31,549 nucleotides of DNA, taken from positions 86,971 to 118,519 of the forward strand of contig MU603946.1 in the NCBI GenBank assembly GCA_025201845.1, written 5' to 3'. This document shows positions 1-9,135 of this stretch, in pieces. The notes beneath the pieces are model-generated. The model was given only the letters and a program-made list of their open reading frames with translations, was not told where the DNA came from and ran no database searches. This stretch comes from Martensiomyces pterosporus (taxonomy: Eukaryota; Kickxellomycota; Kickxellomycetes; Kickxellales; Kickxellaceae). Each line of letters opens with the position of its first letter. The stretch's first letter is position 1. Position numbers and translations under genes: made by a program.

Positions 1-35
1 TCCGCCGCTCGCCTGAAAATGAGGCACAGCAGTAA
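1..35 (+). CDS. 3' end of a Kex2-type repeat-peptide precursor (copy C), cut by the window edge
   Basis: The first 35 bases read, after two bases of a split codon, RRSPENEAQQ and a TAA stop at 33-35. The same ten residues end the complete precursor at 30758-31057, including the dibasic RR of its last repeat and the acidic tail SPENEAQQ. The 120 bases from position 1 match that gene's 3' end at 113 of 120 positions without a gap, in inverted orientation. This is therefore the C-terminus of a third family member that reads into the window from the left. Its signal peptide and core repeats lie outside, so its core peptide sequence cannot be known from here. Confidence 0.8.
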   Translation, partial: RRSPENEAQQ

Positions 36-69
36 TCCAGATGCTGTTTGGTAGATACCCGCTATAGAA

Positions 70-87
70 CACAGCAGGTTCGCTGTG
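70..87 (+). other. Short hairpin in the 3' UTR of copy C
   Basis: CACAGC and GCTGTG pair around the loop AGGTTC, 35 bases after the stop codon. The equivalent hairpin after copy B has a 7-bp stem, and copy A carries a hairpin of different sequence in a similar post-stop region. It may be an RNA 3'-end or stability element; this is inference. Confidence 0.4.
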
Positions 88-120
88 CGAGCCTCACCAT
101 TTCCACGCTGTACCTGTTAT

Positions 121-1375
121 CTTATTGTTTTGCACCCGCTTGTAGATCCGGTGCGTAGTACACATCATTTTTCAATTGCCAGCTTATAAATGCAAAGAGC
201 CGTAGAATAAGCAATACGAACAAACAACATCTGCAGGATGGTGATAGTGCTAATCCGCGCGTCGGATTCCTGCTAATCCAGGAACCATTTCTGCTTGCAA
301 GGCACACACGTGGCTTTTCCCTGGATTGCTGAGGAGGGCCAAGTTCACGGCCTGCGCTTTGATGTGGTGTGCAAAGCAGAGGCCATACAAGGCAGGGGGC
401 GTGGGTACCCACCTCCTACTCAAAAGAAAACGAGCATAGCAGCCTTTCAGCACTTTCAAGCTTTGTAGTCACCCGGCATCGCCTTTGCCGAGGCATCTGC
501 TGACAGCTTACCCGCTTGCAGTGCCAGACAGCAGTTCAGATGTGTTTTATCAGCACCGGGTGGGGTTTCTCTTCTGTTCAGCGCCATGGCTGTGTAGCTG
601 GAGGGAGAGACTTTTCGCTGAAGGGTGTCTAGTTCCTGAGGGAAAACAGAGACGCCCCGGACGGCTCGCTGTCTTCGTAGCTTGCCAGCCAGGCGGACCA
701 ACCCAGGCACAAAATATGGCACAGGGGCTGACGCATGTACAGCAGGTACCGTGTAGTGTAGCAAGCGCATCTGAGCTGTGACATGTGAATATTTGCGTGT
801 AGTGCTGCTGCAAGTAGCCTCGCATATCCTGGTTGTTGTGCGGTTCTTTGTGGGATAGTAGACATTGTACCGAGAGCCATTCGGCGTCAGCACCTGGCAC
901 CACATGCCATTGTCGGATCCCAGCGACAATACGCAGCAGCAGCACCGCCAACACGCAAAAAAAAACACCGCGCACCCCTGGCAGCCTATATTTTGTGGCG
1001 CAGAGGGTAGCACCAGCTGGGCCCACACGTCGTCTCCATTCCCCCGCTTCAGAGCTGGTATAGTGAACTAGGTGTGCTATTTTTACCAGCACATCCCCTT
1101 CCTGCTGCTTTGCATTTACAAGCGGCTGTCAAAAAGTGCCCATTTTTGTGTATTCGCCTGACAGAAACAAAATGGCGCCTTGGTTCCCTCCTACAAGCCA
1201 GTAATGAAGAGCAGGAGCCTGGGATGCGGCGCTGTTTAAGTACGCCTCCCCATTCCACCCCCTCATTCAGAGACTCGAAGAAACCTCGGTTTCGCTTTAG
1301 CTTCTCTCAGTCTTTCCCTCTGTTGCTGGTACTGCATTTACACATTTCAAGCTAGCTCCAGGTCTTATCTCAAAC
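121..1375. other. Intergenic, no gene recognised
   Basis: This 1.25-kb stretch lies between copy C and the GPI-protein gene. Open frames on both strands exist (for example 456-1028 on the minus strand), but their translations are Cys/Arg-rich, lack domains and resemble random reading. A TTATAAAT sequence at 185-191 could be a stray TATA element. The last 100 bases before 1376 are rich in C and T, as in fungal core promoters and leaders, and probably belong to the downstream gene. Confidence 0.6.
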
Positions 1376-1831
1376 ATGTCGACAAAGCTCTCGATCGTGC
1401 TGCTTGCCCTGGCCATTGCTGTGACTGCAGACCTCGAGAACGCGGCCGGGCATGCCCAGAGTGGTTCCGGCCAAGCACCACAGGCTGCTGCCGCTGCACC
1501 CCAGGCACCTGCTGCAAACTACGAGGTCGGATACGCGCCGCAGACCCTAGTTGCCGCTCAGCAGTACGAGGCCAACAGGCCCAAGTTGCACAGCGGTGGC
1601 TCTAGCGAGCCAGCGAATCCACAGGCGCGTGCTGGCGAGAAGAGCAGTGGCGTCGAGTCTGCTAGCAGCAGCAAAAGCAGCAGCAGCCACAATAGCATGG
1701 AGGAGGAGGAGAGCAGTGCCAGCGAGCACAGCAGCAACTCGTCAAAGAAGAACGCGGGCTCAAGCGTGTATGCTAGCCTTGTCTATGCAGTGGCCGCCGC
1801 GTCCATTGCTGGTGCCTGGGTTGGCATCTAG
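1376..1831 (+). CDS. Small secreted, probably GPI-anchored Ser-rich protein
   Basis: This 151-residue protein starts MSTKLSIVLLALAIAVTADL, a clear signal peptide with likely cleavage after Ala/Thr-Ala near residues 16-19. An Ala/Gln/Pro-rich stretch follows (residues 25-60). Residues 88-127 are a low-complexity Ser/Glu/Lys segment with many O-glycosylation candidates and one acidic EEEES patch. The C-terminus ends in a small-residue site (NAGSS) followed by a hydrophobic tail of about 20 residues ending AGAWVGI, the classic GPI-attachment signal. There are no cysteines and no enzyme domain. By composition it is a cell-wall or plasma-membrane mannoprotein-like protein. The start is the first ATG after a pyrimidine-rich leader. 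It converges with the F-box gene. The specific role is unknown; secretion and GPI anchoring are well supported. Confidence 0.8.
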   Translation: MSTKLSIVLLALAIAVTADLENAAGHAQSGSGQAPQAAAAAPQAPAANYEVGYAPQTLVAAQQYEANRPKLHSGGSSEPANPQARAGEKSSGVESASSSKSSSSHNSMEEEESSASEHSSNSSKKNAGSSVYASLVYAVAAASIAGAWVGI

Positions 1832-1934
1832 GGGGGGCCTGGCTTGATTGTTGACTGTTTGCATCTTTGTTAGTGGCACTGCTCCTTCAATATACCATAT
1901 GGAAGCGTAAGGCCCATGCCTGTGGGTGACTAAG

Positions 1935-1940
1935 AATAAA
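1935..1940 (+). terminator. Poly(A) signal AATAAA for the GPI-protein gene
   Basis: AATAAA lies 104 bases after the stop codon of the GPI-protein gene, in the short convergent interval before the F-box gene. Confidence 0.5.
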
Positions 1941-2009
1941 ATGAGCATAGCGAACAGGATAATTGCGATGCGAGTAAAAATGCTAATGCCATGTAAAAAG
2001 AAAGCAGAT

Positions 2010-3413
2010 TTATGGAAAATATCGTGCATCCAGCGACTGGTCGATGCTGAATGGCTCCAGCTTGCTATACTCGCATGCAATGCCCATGCCCTCCAGAGTC
2101 TTGCGCATTCTGTCGCTGACCCTCACGCACTTGACCACGCTGAGCATCCGGATGGCTGAGCATCTCATGGCAACTTCCTTGACGCCGATATCCGTTATCC
2201 CCGCGCAGTAAGCCACGCTCAGCGCCCTCAGCTTTCTCAGGTTGTGAGCAATGGCAAACATCGACGTGTCCTCAATCTGCGTGCAGTGCGTAAGGTCCAG
2301 TGCCTCGAGGTTGGGGCACTGTTGTGCCAGCTCGCTGATGCCGAAATCCGTCAGATTGGACGTCCACGCAAGCGAGATGCGACGGAGGCCACGCATGTGC
2401 TGCGAGAGCTTGGCTATGGTGATGTCGTTGCGTAGCCCGCCTGCCAGGTTGAGCACGAGGATGGATGACAGCTTGGGCGCTAGTCGCTGCAGCGAATAGT
2501 TGCGCATGCCTTTGCAGAACCGCAGATCCAGGTGGCGCAGCGGCGACGTGTAGCAGCTGGACGATGCTCCATCGGCTCCGCGGCTGTGTGTATGCGAGGG
2601 GACGAACGAATGCGACCCGCGTTTCCAGTCACCAACGGCTGTGGATGGCGGCTGCTGAGAGCAGTGCTGCAGCTGGCTGTCATCCATCAACGGAAGCGAG
2701 GTCTCCCGAGTGGCGCCGCCCGATGCATTCTGCTCTGCCAATTGTTTTGTCGCAGCAGCCCCAGGCTGAGTGCCATCATGGGCGCTGCTGCACTCGGCAT
2801 TGGTGTCGTCCAAGGTTAGGTCCACAGCTGAGTAGGGTCTAGCAGGCGAGCCGTCGTCGTCGTTTCTGGAGAGGCTACGCGAGCGCTTCAAAACCGCCGG
2901 GTGCGCATACTGCCCATGCACACCCAGCCCCAGCCGCGAGTCCTCATGGGGCATAGCAACTGCCAGGCAATTGACAATGCTATCCACAAGCGTTGCCAGC
3001 CGGGGGCTGTTTCTGTCTACCTCTGGAAGAGTGCTGAACGTCAGCGACTCTACGAGCTTTGCATAGGGGCTTGTTTGCATTTGTAGCCCAGAGAGCGGTG
3101 GCAGCACAAGGGTGGATGCAAAGTGCTCCACGTGGGACAGGCGCTCGAATCGTGGTCGCTTCCACAGAATGGGGATGGCTAGCTTGTTCCATTGTCGACA
3201 TGTCAATATGCACGAATACAGGGCTCCTTGCTTGTGCGTCAGTAGTGCGAATATGTCCATTAGAACCTCGACTGGCAAGCGGGAGCTGGCTGGGGCTATG
3301 TCTGTGGTGTCATGCTGCATCGTGTTCACGGCAGCTCCCATGTCCGTATCTATGCCATGTGCATGCTCAGGCACGGAACACCGAGCAATGGCTGTCGGTC
3401 GAGTGTGGAGCAT
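2010..3413 (-). CDS. F-box and leucine-rich repeat protein
   Basis: The 467-residue product has an F-box at about residues 45-90 (SSRLPVEVLMDIFALL, then a Cys-rich CILTCRQW and a W-K-R-P element), the Skp1-binding module of SCF ubiquitin ligases. A Ser/Asp-rich, probably disordered linker of about 150 residues follows. The C-terminal 190 residues hold about six cysteine-type leucine-rich repeats, with signatures such as LDLRFCKGM, LDLTHCTQI and LSVAYCAGI, as in the AMN1/FBXL/Grr1 group. The LRR block should choose the substrate. The architecture is FBXL-like, but the repeat number is lower than in Grr1, so a specific orthologue is not assigned. The start is the first ATG (3413); a second in-frame ATG 24 codons on is also possible. 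The gene is uninterrupted and ends 178 bp from the convergent GPI-protein gene. Confidence 0.85.
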   Translation of the reverse strand: MLHTRPTAIARCSVPEHAHGIDTDMGAAVNTMQHDTTDIAPASSRLPVEVLMDIFALLTHKQGALYSCILTCRQWNKLAIPILWKRPRFERLSHVEHFASTLVLPPLSGLQMQTSPYAKLVESLTFSTLPEVDRNSPRLATLVDSIVNCLAVAMPHEDSRLGLGVHGQYAHPAVLKRSRSLSRNDDDGSPARPYSAVDLTLDDTNAECSSAHDGTQPGAAATKQLAEQNASGGATRETSLPLMDDSQLQHCSQQPPSTAVGDWKRGSHSFVPSHTHSRGADGASSSCYTSPLRHLDLRFCKGMRNYSLQRLAPKLSSILVLNLAGGLRNDITIAKLSQHMRGLRRISLAWTSNLTDFGISELAQQCPNLEALDLTHCTQIEDTSMFAIAHNLRKLRALSVAYCAGITDIGVKEVAMRCSAIRMLSVVKCVRVSDRMRKTLEGMGIACEYSKLEPFSIDQSLDARYFP

Positions 3414-4168
3414 GGGAGGCTAGTGGTGGTGCTGCCTTTGCGTGTTGTGTGTATACGCACAGCAGCGAATTGTTATTTTGGAATGCACAAAAGACGGCTG
3501 CAATAGAAGCAATAATGTTACAAAAGGGGCTTCAAGAGAGGGAGAGAGAGCTGGCTGGCACAAGAGAAGATAGAGAGGTAAGCTGGCAGCTGGTGTCCAA
3601 AGAGTAAAGAGAAGAGGGAGGCCAGAGGCAAGAGGCAGCGAAAATGTGTGCATGCTTGGGGGAGCAATGCTCAGATGGCGCCAGCATGGGTCACGGCGGC
3701 AGTAGTAGACATTTTTAGGCATACCCGCGCACGCCCCTCGCAGAGATCGGCGAATGGACAGAGGACCCTAGCCAGGCTTGCATATGAGATGGGAGGGAGA
3801 TCTCGCACCAGCACGGCCACTTGGGTCTGCCTTTGCAGCCAGCAAAACAGAGACTTTGTGGCCATGCACAAGAGTGCGTCGGCATGCCATTTGTCTTTTG
3901 TATTGTGCAGCCATTGAAGCACAAAAACATTGAGCTGGAAAGGAAAAGGCGCAGTGGCTCTTTATGGACGCCGCGGCAGCACCCAGCACCGCCCCTATTG
4001 CTGTTATCACTTTTGCCTGGAATCCACCAACAATCTACAAAAAGCAGCCTCGTGAAGCGCATCGATTCAAAGCTCAGCAAGGAAAACCGAAAAGAACCCA
4101 AATCAAAGATGTAATATAGATGAGATCAAGAAAGGAGAACAAGAAGCGAGTAAAAACAAAACAAGAGC
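3414..4168. other. Intergenic, upstream of the F-box gene and downstream of QCR7
   Basis: No convincing coding frame is seen. The first 200 bases contain purine-rich runs (GAGAGAGAGAG near 3535-3555), which on the minus strand are a CT-rich tract suited to the F-box gene's promoter. The right part should hold the QCR7 3' UTR. Confidence 0.5.
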
Positions 4169-4817
4169 TTACTTCCGGACGGTGGTCATCGAGTTGAACG
4201 CATCGCGCTCAGCATGCTCAAGACGGACCTCCTCGATGACGGGCTGGAGGTACTGGTAGTCCTCGGCAGGGTTGGTCCACTGGGCGCGGGGAAGCTCCTG
4301 GTGCGCAAGCGAGAGCTGGAAGGCACGCTTGTGGCGGTAGTTGCGGTTGTCAATCTCCTCGCGGCTCAGGCGGTTCACAGCCTCCTGGATAAGGGGGGTC
4401 TCCTCCTTGAGAAGGTCATCGTACCTGAGGCCTAGCTGTAGAATAAGGTGCATTGAAGGGCAGAGTAGAAATAAGTGTTAGCTGGTGTGCGGCAGCCTTC
4501 TGAAATGCCCAGCCTATGAGGCCCTGCTGTTTCTGCTGCTGCGATTCTGTAACTCGCATTTGAATCTGCGCGCAAATGGACCCGGCCGAACTCCGAGGTT
4601 TGAATCCACGCCAAATTCAACCCATGCTCGCCGCCTCCTTGCCTCCAGACTCCAGAGACTGCGTCTCTCCAGGGCTCGAGCGCTTATGCCTTTGCGATTA
4701 TAGCTGAAACTTACCCAGACGGCGGTAGCCAGAGAGGCTGACCCAGGTGTTGGCCAGAGGGCGGCAGACAGCGCGGAAAGCAGTGTTCTTCTGAACGGCA
4801 CGAGCGACAGCCTCCAT
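4169..4817 (-). CDS. QCR7: Cytochrome b-c1 complex subunit 7 (ubiquinol-cytochrome c reductase binding protein)
   Basis: Two exons, 4715-4817 and 4169-4431, are joined across a 283-bp intron with donor GTAAGT and acceptor CTAG. The first exon ends in phase 1, and the join reads RRLGLRYDDLL, the conserved QCR7/UQCRB core. The 121-residue product matches the usual family length of about 110-130. It carries the family blocks GLRYDDLLKEE, NRNYRHKRA and the acidic C-terminal helix. It is a small matrix-side helical subunit of mitochondrial complex III, needed for assembly with cytochrome b. The start ATG is the only one giving the standard short N-terminal helix. The gene is divergent from COG2 with 416 bp between starts. 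The splice junction was chosen from frame continuity plus family homology. Confidence 0.93.
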
Positions 4818-5233
4818 TTCAAATACAAAGGTAGTGTGCGATAATTGAGCAAAGTGCGATTTAAGTGCGTTACAAAGAAAAAGAAAGGAAGGCAGGAAAA
4901 AAAGCACGGCTTCGAATTGTCGAATTGGGGGCACAAAGAAATCCAAGGCAGGCCTGCCGAGCCCGGTTGCCCGCTTTATCGCCAGCTGTTATCATCTGGC
5001 GATTGCACGATCCGGTGATTTTGAAAACCAATCAACGGGCTGTGATTATGCCGCGCTCTGTGTGAGCTCACTTCCAAAGCGAGCGGCAGCCGGTAGGCGC
5101 TGCATAGAAGGGGACGCTGGTGCTGCAGAGCCCGCGCTTTGCAGCTTGCTTCCACATTGCCGCTCTGCACGTTTTGCCTCCATTCGCCTTACTTCAAGAA
5201 CAACCCACGCGGGGCTTTTGTATTCAGCAGGCA
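4818..5233. promoter_or_regulatory. Divergent promoter region between QCR7 and COG2
   Basis: These 416 bp separate the two start codons. A CCAAT element occurs at 5028-5032 on the plus strand. CCAAT boxes (HAP complex) are common upstream of fungal respiratory genes, which fits QCR7. No clear TATA box is seen on either side. An AT-rich segment lies next to the QCR7 start (about 4820-4900). Confidence 0.5.
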
Positions 5234-7675
5234 ATGCAGACAGATGAGGCGAATTCACGGCCCCAGCGGCAGATATTCGATGCCGAAGAGTACGCCTCTT
5301 TGCGGCTCCGGGAGGGCAAGCAGCTCAGCGACATCCGCCAAGAACTCGGCGGACAGCTCCAGGACCTCCGCGACGAGCTGCACAGCCTAATCAACATGCG
5401 CTACGAGGACTTTCTCGGCCTCAGCACCAGCCTGACTGGCATCGACGCCACGATAAATGCAGTTAAGGCACCGCTGTCATCGCTGTCGGGGGAAATAGCA
5501 AACGTGGGGGATTCGTTCGCTTCCAAGCTAGAGTACCTGGACAAAAGGCTCGCGTATAGGTCAGTGATTAGGGAGAACAAGCAGATGCTCCGGCTGTTCA
5601 TTGACCTCTCCCGGCTACTTGACCGCGTAAGCGCCATATTGAAAGAGGCAAAGGCGCTGAAGGAGGATGGGGAGACGCTGGAGTATGTGAAGTGCCTGGA
5701 GCGGGCTGCTGTGGATCTGAGCCAGATCAGGTACTTTGTTGGAAAGGGCGGCGAGCTCCCGTTCGTGGTGCAGGCGGCAAAGAGGACGGCTGAGATTGAA
5801 AAGGACCTCAAGCTGGCGCTGTACATGTTCCTTGTGCGCTGCATCGACGAGCACGCGGAAAGCTCAAAGGAAGGCAGGGGGAGCTCGAGCTCAGAGAACA
5901 TGGTCCTCATTGCGCAGTGCCTTAGGGCATACAGCACGATAGACGAGTGCGCAGAGGCAGAGAGCATCATCCGCAACAGGCTGGTCAAGCCGTTTGCCTA
6001 TAGGACGTTCGCCGAGCAGCCTGGCAAGGGAATGGGCATAGATCCCCTGGTGTTTTCGTCGATGCTGGAGAAGACCCTGGAGTTTCTTGCGCGCGTCGCT
6101 GCTCCTCTAGCCACTGGCATTGAGGCATACCTGCCGGCCAGCTCGTACAACCTTGAGACGCGTGTGTTTTGGCGAGAGATTGCAGAGACCATTGTTGCCA
6201 CCCTGCCCCTGTTGTTTGTTCCGGGAATGCCCGACCGCTTCCACAAGAACTATTTGGCCGCGTGCAAGTTTATGCGCGAGTTTGGCGGTCTGTTTGATGC
6301 GGCCGGTAAGGCTGCTCTGGAGATGGGTGGGTCGCTAGCAAAGGAGGAATCGTTTGTCGAGTTTAACCGCAAATGGCAACTCTCTGCGTACTTTTCAATT
6401 CGCAAGACCCAGATTACCGACGCTATCGATGGCACAGAGCAGCAGCAAAAGACAGGAAATGGTAGGGCACTCAGTCCACCGTCTTTGTCTGGCCGTCCAT
6501 CCACGCCAGTGTCTGTGACTAATAGGGCGATGTCGGCTAGTCCCGAGGGGCCGAGAAATCACAGCACGTCGCCCGAGTTCCAGATCAGCCAGGAGGCTGT
6601 GGATCTGCTGCTGGAGGAACTCGGCATGTGCACAAGGAATGCGGCGCTGGCCATGTGGGCTATCCGCAGGTGCTGGGCACCCGACGTGTACCTCGAGCCG
6701 CTGGCGTACCGGTTCTGGCAGCTGACGGTCCAGGTGACGCTGTGGTACAGGAGCGCAGCGGACGCGGATATCAGACGGCTGATCCTGGACGATTCGTCTG
6801 GTGCGAATGGGGCGGGCTCTACTGGCGAGGGGCGTAGCGGTACGGAGCGGATCTTGGAAAACATCCATGATGTATTCGTGCTTAAACAGCATGTCCTGGA
6901 CCAAGTGGACGGCATCTACCACCTGTTGCCGATCCAGCAGCCCACCACTTCGGCTGACTCGCCCAGTATCCAGTCGCCGGCATCGCCGCTGGCTACCCAC
7001 GCTGCTAATGGGAACAGCAGCAAGATGCCGGGCAATGGTAGGAGCGATATAGCAGAGAGTCTGAAATCGTCCATCGTGCTGGCATTCGCTGCCTTGGAAA
7101 CTACGGCCTCCGGTGCGCTCGACTACATGTGCACCACCATTGTATCCACGAGCTGCGCCAATATCGCCAGCCAGCTACGCCGAACAACCTCGCAGTTCCG
7201 CCACACCAACAGAGCAGCACCCACGACAGCATCCGCCTACGTCGGCAGACTATTCAGCAGCCTCGCTGCAGCGGAGGAGAAAATCGACAAGCTGCAAGAA
7301 ATGAGCAGAGAGCTTGGCGATGATTTTGCCCAAAAGACTAAAAGCGCAATGCGCGAGGGTGTTTGTCGGGGAATCTCGCTGGAAGTTGCCCGGGCTAGTG
7401 CCGAGGCACTGGCGACAATCAGCAAGACAGAGGCCAGTCTGCAGAGACTGCGCAAAACTAGGGACTACTCGAAGGTGGACCACTTGGCGGATGACTTGCC
7501 CGTGCCTGTGGGCGTGGACTTGCGCGGCAAGGTGCCTGCAACGGACAACGAAAAGATCAGGAGGCAGATTTGGCTGGATATCGTGGAGCTGGGACGCATT
7601 GTCGGAGAGTACAGGGCGCGACCGCATGAGGAGTATACCAAGTTGGCTAGGCTAGCTGCACCGCTAGGCACCTAA
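5234..7675 (+). CDS. COG2: Conserved oligomeric Golgi complex subunit 2
   Basis: This 813-residue protein starts at the first in-frame ATG. The open frame extends 38 codons further upstream without an ATG. The N-terminal 100 residues match the COG2 signature: FDAEEYASLRLREGKQLSDIRQ, then a coiled coil, then INMRYEDFLGLSTSLTGID. This is the helical segment with which COG2 joins lobe A (COG1-4). A long alpha-helical rod follows, interrupted by two Ser/Pro-rich low-complexity loops (about residues 405-450 and 565-600). The C-terminal region (about residues 600-813) corresponds to the COG2 C-terminal domain and ends in coiled coils. COG tethers recycling vesicles at the Golgi and keeps glycosyltransferases in place. 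The length is close to the family's usual 700-850. No intron is evident. Confidence 0.88.
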   Translation: MQTDEANSRPQRQIFDAEEYASLRLREGKQLSDIRQELGGQLQDLRDELHSLINMRYEDFLGLSTSLTGIDATINAVKAPLSSLSGEIANVGDSFASKLEYLDKRLAYRSVIRENKQMLRLFIDLSRLLDRVSAILKEAKALKEDGETLEYVKCLERAAVDLSQIRYFVGKGGELPFVVQAAKRTAEIEKDLKLALYMFLVRCIDEHAESSKEGRGSSSSENMVLIAQCLRAYSTIDECAEAESIIRNRLVKPFAYRTFAEQPGKGMGIDPLVFSSMLEKTLEFLARVAAPLATGIEAYLPASSYNLETRVFWREIAETIVATLPLLFVPGMPDRFHKNYLAACKFMREFGGLFDAAGKAALEMGGSLAKEESFVEFNRKWQLSAYFSIRKTQITDAIDGTEQQQKTGNGRALSPPSLSGRPSTPVSVTNRAMSASPEGPRNHSTSPEFQISQEAVDLLLEELGMCTRNAALAMWAIRRCWAPDVYLEPLAYRFWQLTVQVTLWYRSAADADIRRLILDDSSGANGAGSTGEGRSGTERILENIHDVFVLKQHVLDQVDGIYHLLPIQQPTTSADSPSIQSPASPLATHAANGNSSKMPGNGRSDIAESLKSSIVLAFAALETTASGALDYMCTTIVSTSCANIASQLRRTTSQFRHTNRAAPTTASAYVGRLFSSLAAAEEKIDKLQEMSRELGDDFAQKTKSAMREGVCRGISLEVARASAEALATISKTEASLQRLRKTRDYSKVDHLADDLPVPVGVDLRGKVPATDNEKIRRQIWLDIVELGRIVGEYRARPHEEYTKLARLAAPLGT

Positions 7676-7694
7676 GCATTGCCGGCACGCGACT

Positions 7695-7700
7695 AATAAA
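7695..7700 (+). terminator. Poly(A) signal AATAAA for COG2
   Basis: AATAAA occurs 20 bases after the COG2 stop codon in the convergent interval with the carrier gene. Confidence 0.55.
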
Positions 7701-7818
7701 GCACTGGCTACGCAAACGATGGCAGTGAGAGGGATGTATATTTGGTGTTGGCGTAAAAACAGTTACAATATACTATGTCTAGCAAGAATAGCGAGGGAAG
7801 CACTGCCAACACCATTGG

Positions 7819-9135
7819 CTATAGAATGCGGATCAGCAGCTCGTAAGTGAGCAGGGTCATCATACTGGCAGGCACCGTGCGTATGAGGTTCGTCGACAGC
7901 CCGCGGTAGAATGCCGAGAGCCCTTCCTCGGCGTATATTAAGCGGACTGCATGCAGTATTCCCCTGTATTTGTACGGCGCCGTCGACTGGTTCTGCAGCC
8001 TTGTGCGGATGACCTCGTGTGGGTACGTGACGCTCGACGCGACCATCTTTGAGACTGCCGACGCCAGTAGAATCCGCGACGACTCCAGCTGATGCGCCGG
8101 ATCCACATGCATCCACTGCTTGAGCTCCTCGTACAGCGGAAACTGGACTGCAACGTGCGTGACCCCCAACAGGCTACTTCCCAAGCCCTTATAGAATCCG
8201 CGCCACCCTTCCTTTGCCTGGATCATCTGCACCGCATGCCACATGCTGTTGTATCTGTACTCCGTAAACGCACTCTGCGTCATAAACCTCGATTTGAGCA
8301 CCCAGATGGGATTAGTCAACAGCGAGGTCGTTGCGCCAGCACCCATTGCCGACCCCACATGCACTGCCGTATGCCCGGCGGGGAACTCCAAGGCGGTGGA
8401 CAGCTTCGACTTCAGCGCCTCGTAGGCAGCAAAGTAGATGCCCCAGGTCGGCAGATATCCCATGAGCATGGGCGCCAGGCCGCGGTACAGGCCGCGCACT
8501 CCTTCTTCTGTGAATATCCGGCCCAGCGTATTGAATGTCCCCCTGTATGGCGTGTACCCTTGTTTGATGTACTTTTCCTGCAAGACGCCCTGATACTGCA
8601 GCCGGGTTTTGACCACGTCCAATGGACAGGTGACTATCGAGGAAACGCAGCCAGCGCCAGCGCCGGCAATCGAGTTTTTCAGCGGCTGGCTCGATAACGC
8701 TGTCGTGGCAGTGCCAGGTGTCTGCACACTTGCTGCTACCCCTACACCCAGACCAGCAGGGGACTGGCAGGCCCTGCGAGCGCCATCGTCATCAATGTGC
8801 GCTAGCTCCTGCATCCTCCTTAGATCGCCTGTGTCCACCATTGGTGTCGCCACAACTGCGGGCAAATCGCCCACGCCTCTGCTGTCCTCTGCAATCGAGC
8901 CGCTCTGTTCTATGTCGCTGCTGTCGTCTGCTGCACTTCGCCTGCGGTCTCGTTCCCGGTGGGGCGGAATGCCACCAGACGGCCAGTAATGGTCTCGCTC
9001 GCTGTGCATTGGGCGCAGAATTCCTCTTGGGCAGCCTGTATTCTGAATGCTGGCAGCACTGTCGCTAGTGCTTTCGCTGGCTCGCGTGGAGCTCTGCCGT
9101 GTTGAATCTGCCGTCACTGCTGCTAACTCGTTCAT
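7819..9135 (-). CDS. Mitochondrial carrier, NAD+/pyrimidine-nucleotide type (SLC25, Ndt1/Rim2-like)
   Basis: The 438-residue protein has three tandem carrier repeats in its C-terminal 290 residues. The signature motifs are CPLDVVKTRLQ (about residue 170), NPIWVLKSRF and YPHEVIRTRLQ, each followed by the [EG]G-x-Y/F-G second half (GLYRGL, GFYKGL, AFYRGL). The Trp in the second motif (PIW) marks the subgroup of yeast Yia6/Yea6 (NAD+), Flx1/SLC25A32 and Rim2/SLC25A33-36 (pyrimidine nucleotides). CPLDVVKTRLQ plus YPHEVIRTRLQ fits Ndt1 best; the substrate is inference. The first 150 residues are a polar, probably disordered extension that most family members lack. The start is the first ATG (9135). 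The gene is convergent with COG2. Confidence 0.87.
   Translation of the reverse strand: MNELAAVTADSTRQSSTRASESTSDSAASIQNTGCPRGILRPMHSERDHYWPSGGIPPHRERDRRRSAADDSSDIEQSGSIAEDSRGVGDLPAVVATPMVDTGDLRRMQELAHIDDDGARRACQSPAGLGVGVAASVQTPGTATTALSSQPLKNSIAGAGAGCVSSIVTCPLDVVKTRLQYQGVLQEKYIKQGYTPYRGTFNTLGRIFTEEGVRGLYRGLAPMLMGYLPTWGIYFAAYEALKSKLSTALEFPAGHTAVHVGSAMGAGATTSLLTNPIWVLKSRFMTQSAFTEYRYNSMWHAVQMIQAKEGWRGFYKGLGSSLLGVTHVAVQFPLYEELKQWMHVDPAHQLESSRILLASAVSKMVASSVTYPHEVIRTRLQNQSTAPYKYRGILHAVRLIYAEEGLSAFYRGLSTNLIRTVPASMMTLLTYELLIRIL

Larger units (their letters stand above)
1..120. repeat. Left arm of a 120-bp inverted duplication (partner 30673-30792)
   Basis: Reverse-complementing 30673-30792 and laying it over 1-120 gives 113 identical positions by eye, with no gaps. 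The first 45 bases are identical. The seven differences all lie downstream of the stop codon, in the presumed 3' UTR. Similarity fades beyond about position 120. The left side continues outside the window, so the true repeat is probably longer. Confidence 0.85.

Noticed and set aside
78..100. GGTTCGCTGTGCGA as a tRNA B-box
   Set aside because: The surrounding bases do not form a cloverleaf or A-box; no tRNA gene was recognised in the window.
456..1028. 190-codon minus-strand open frame
   Set aside because: The translation is a Cys/Arg-rich mixture without domain, signal peptide or sensible composition, and other frames in the region are equally long.
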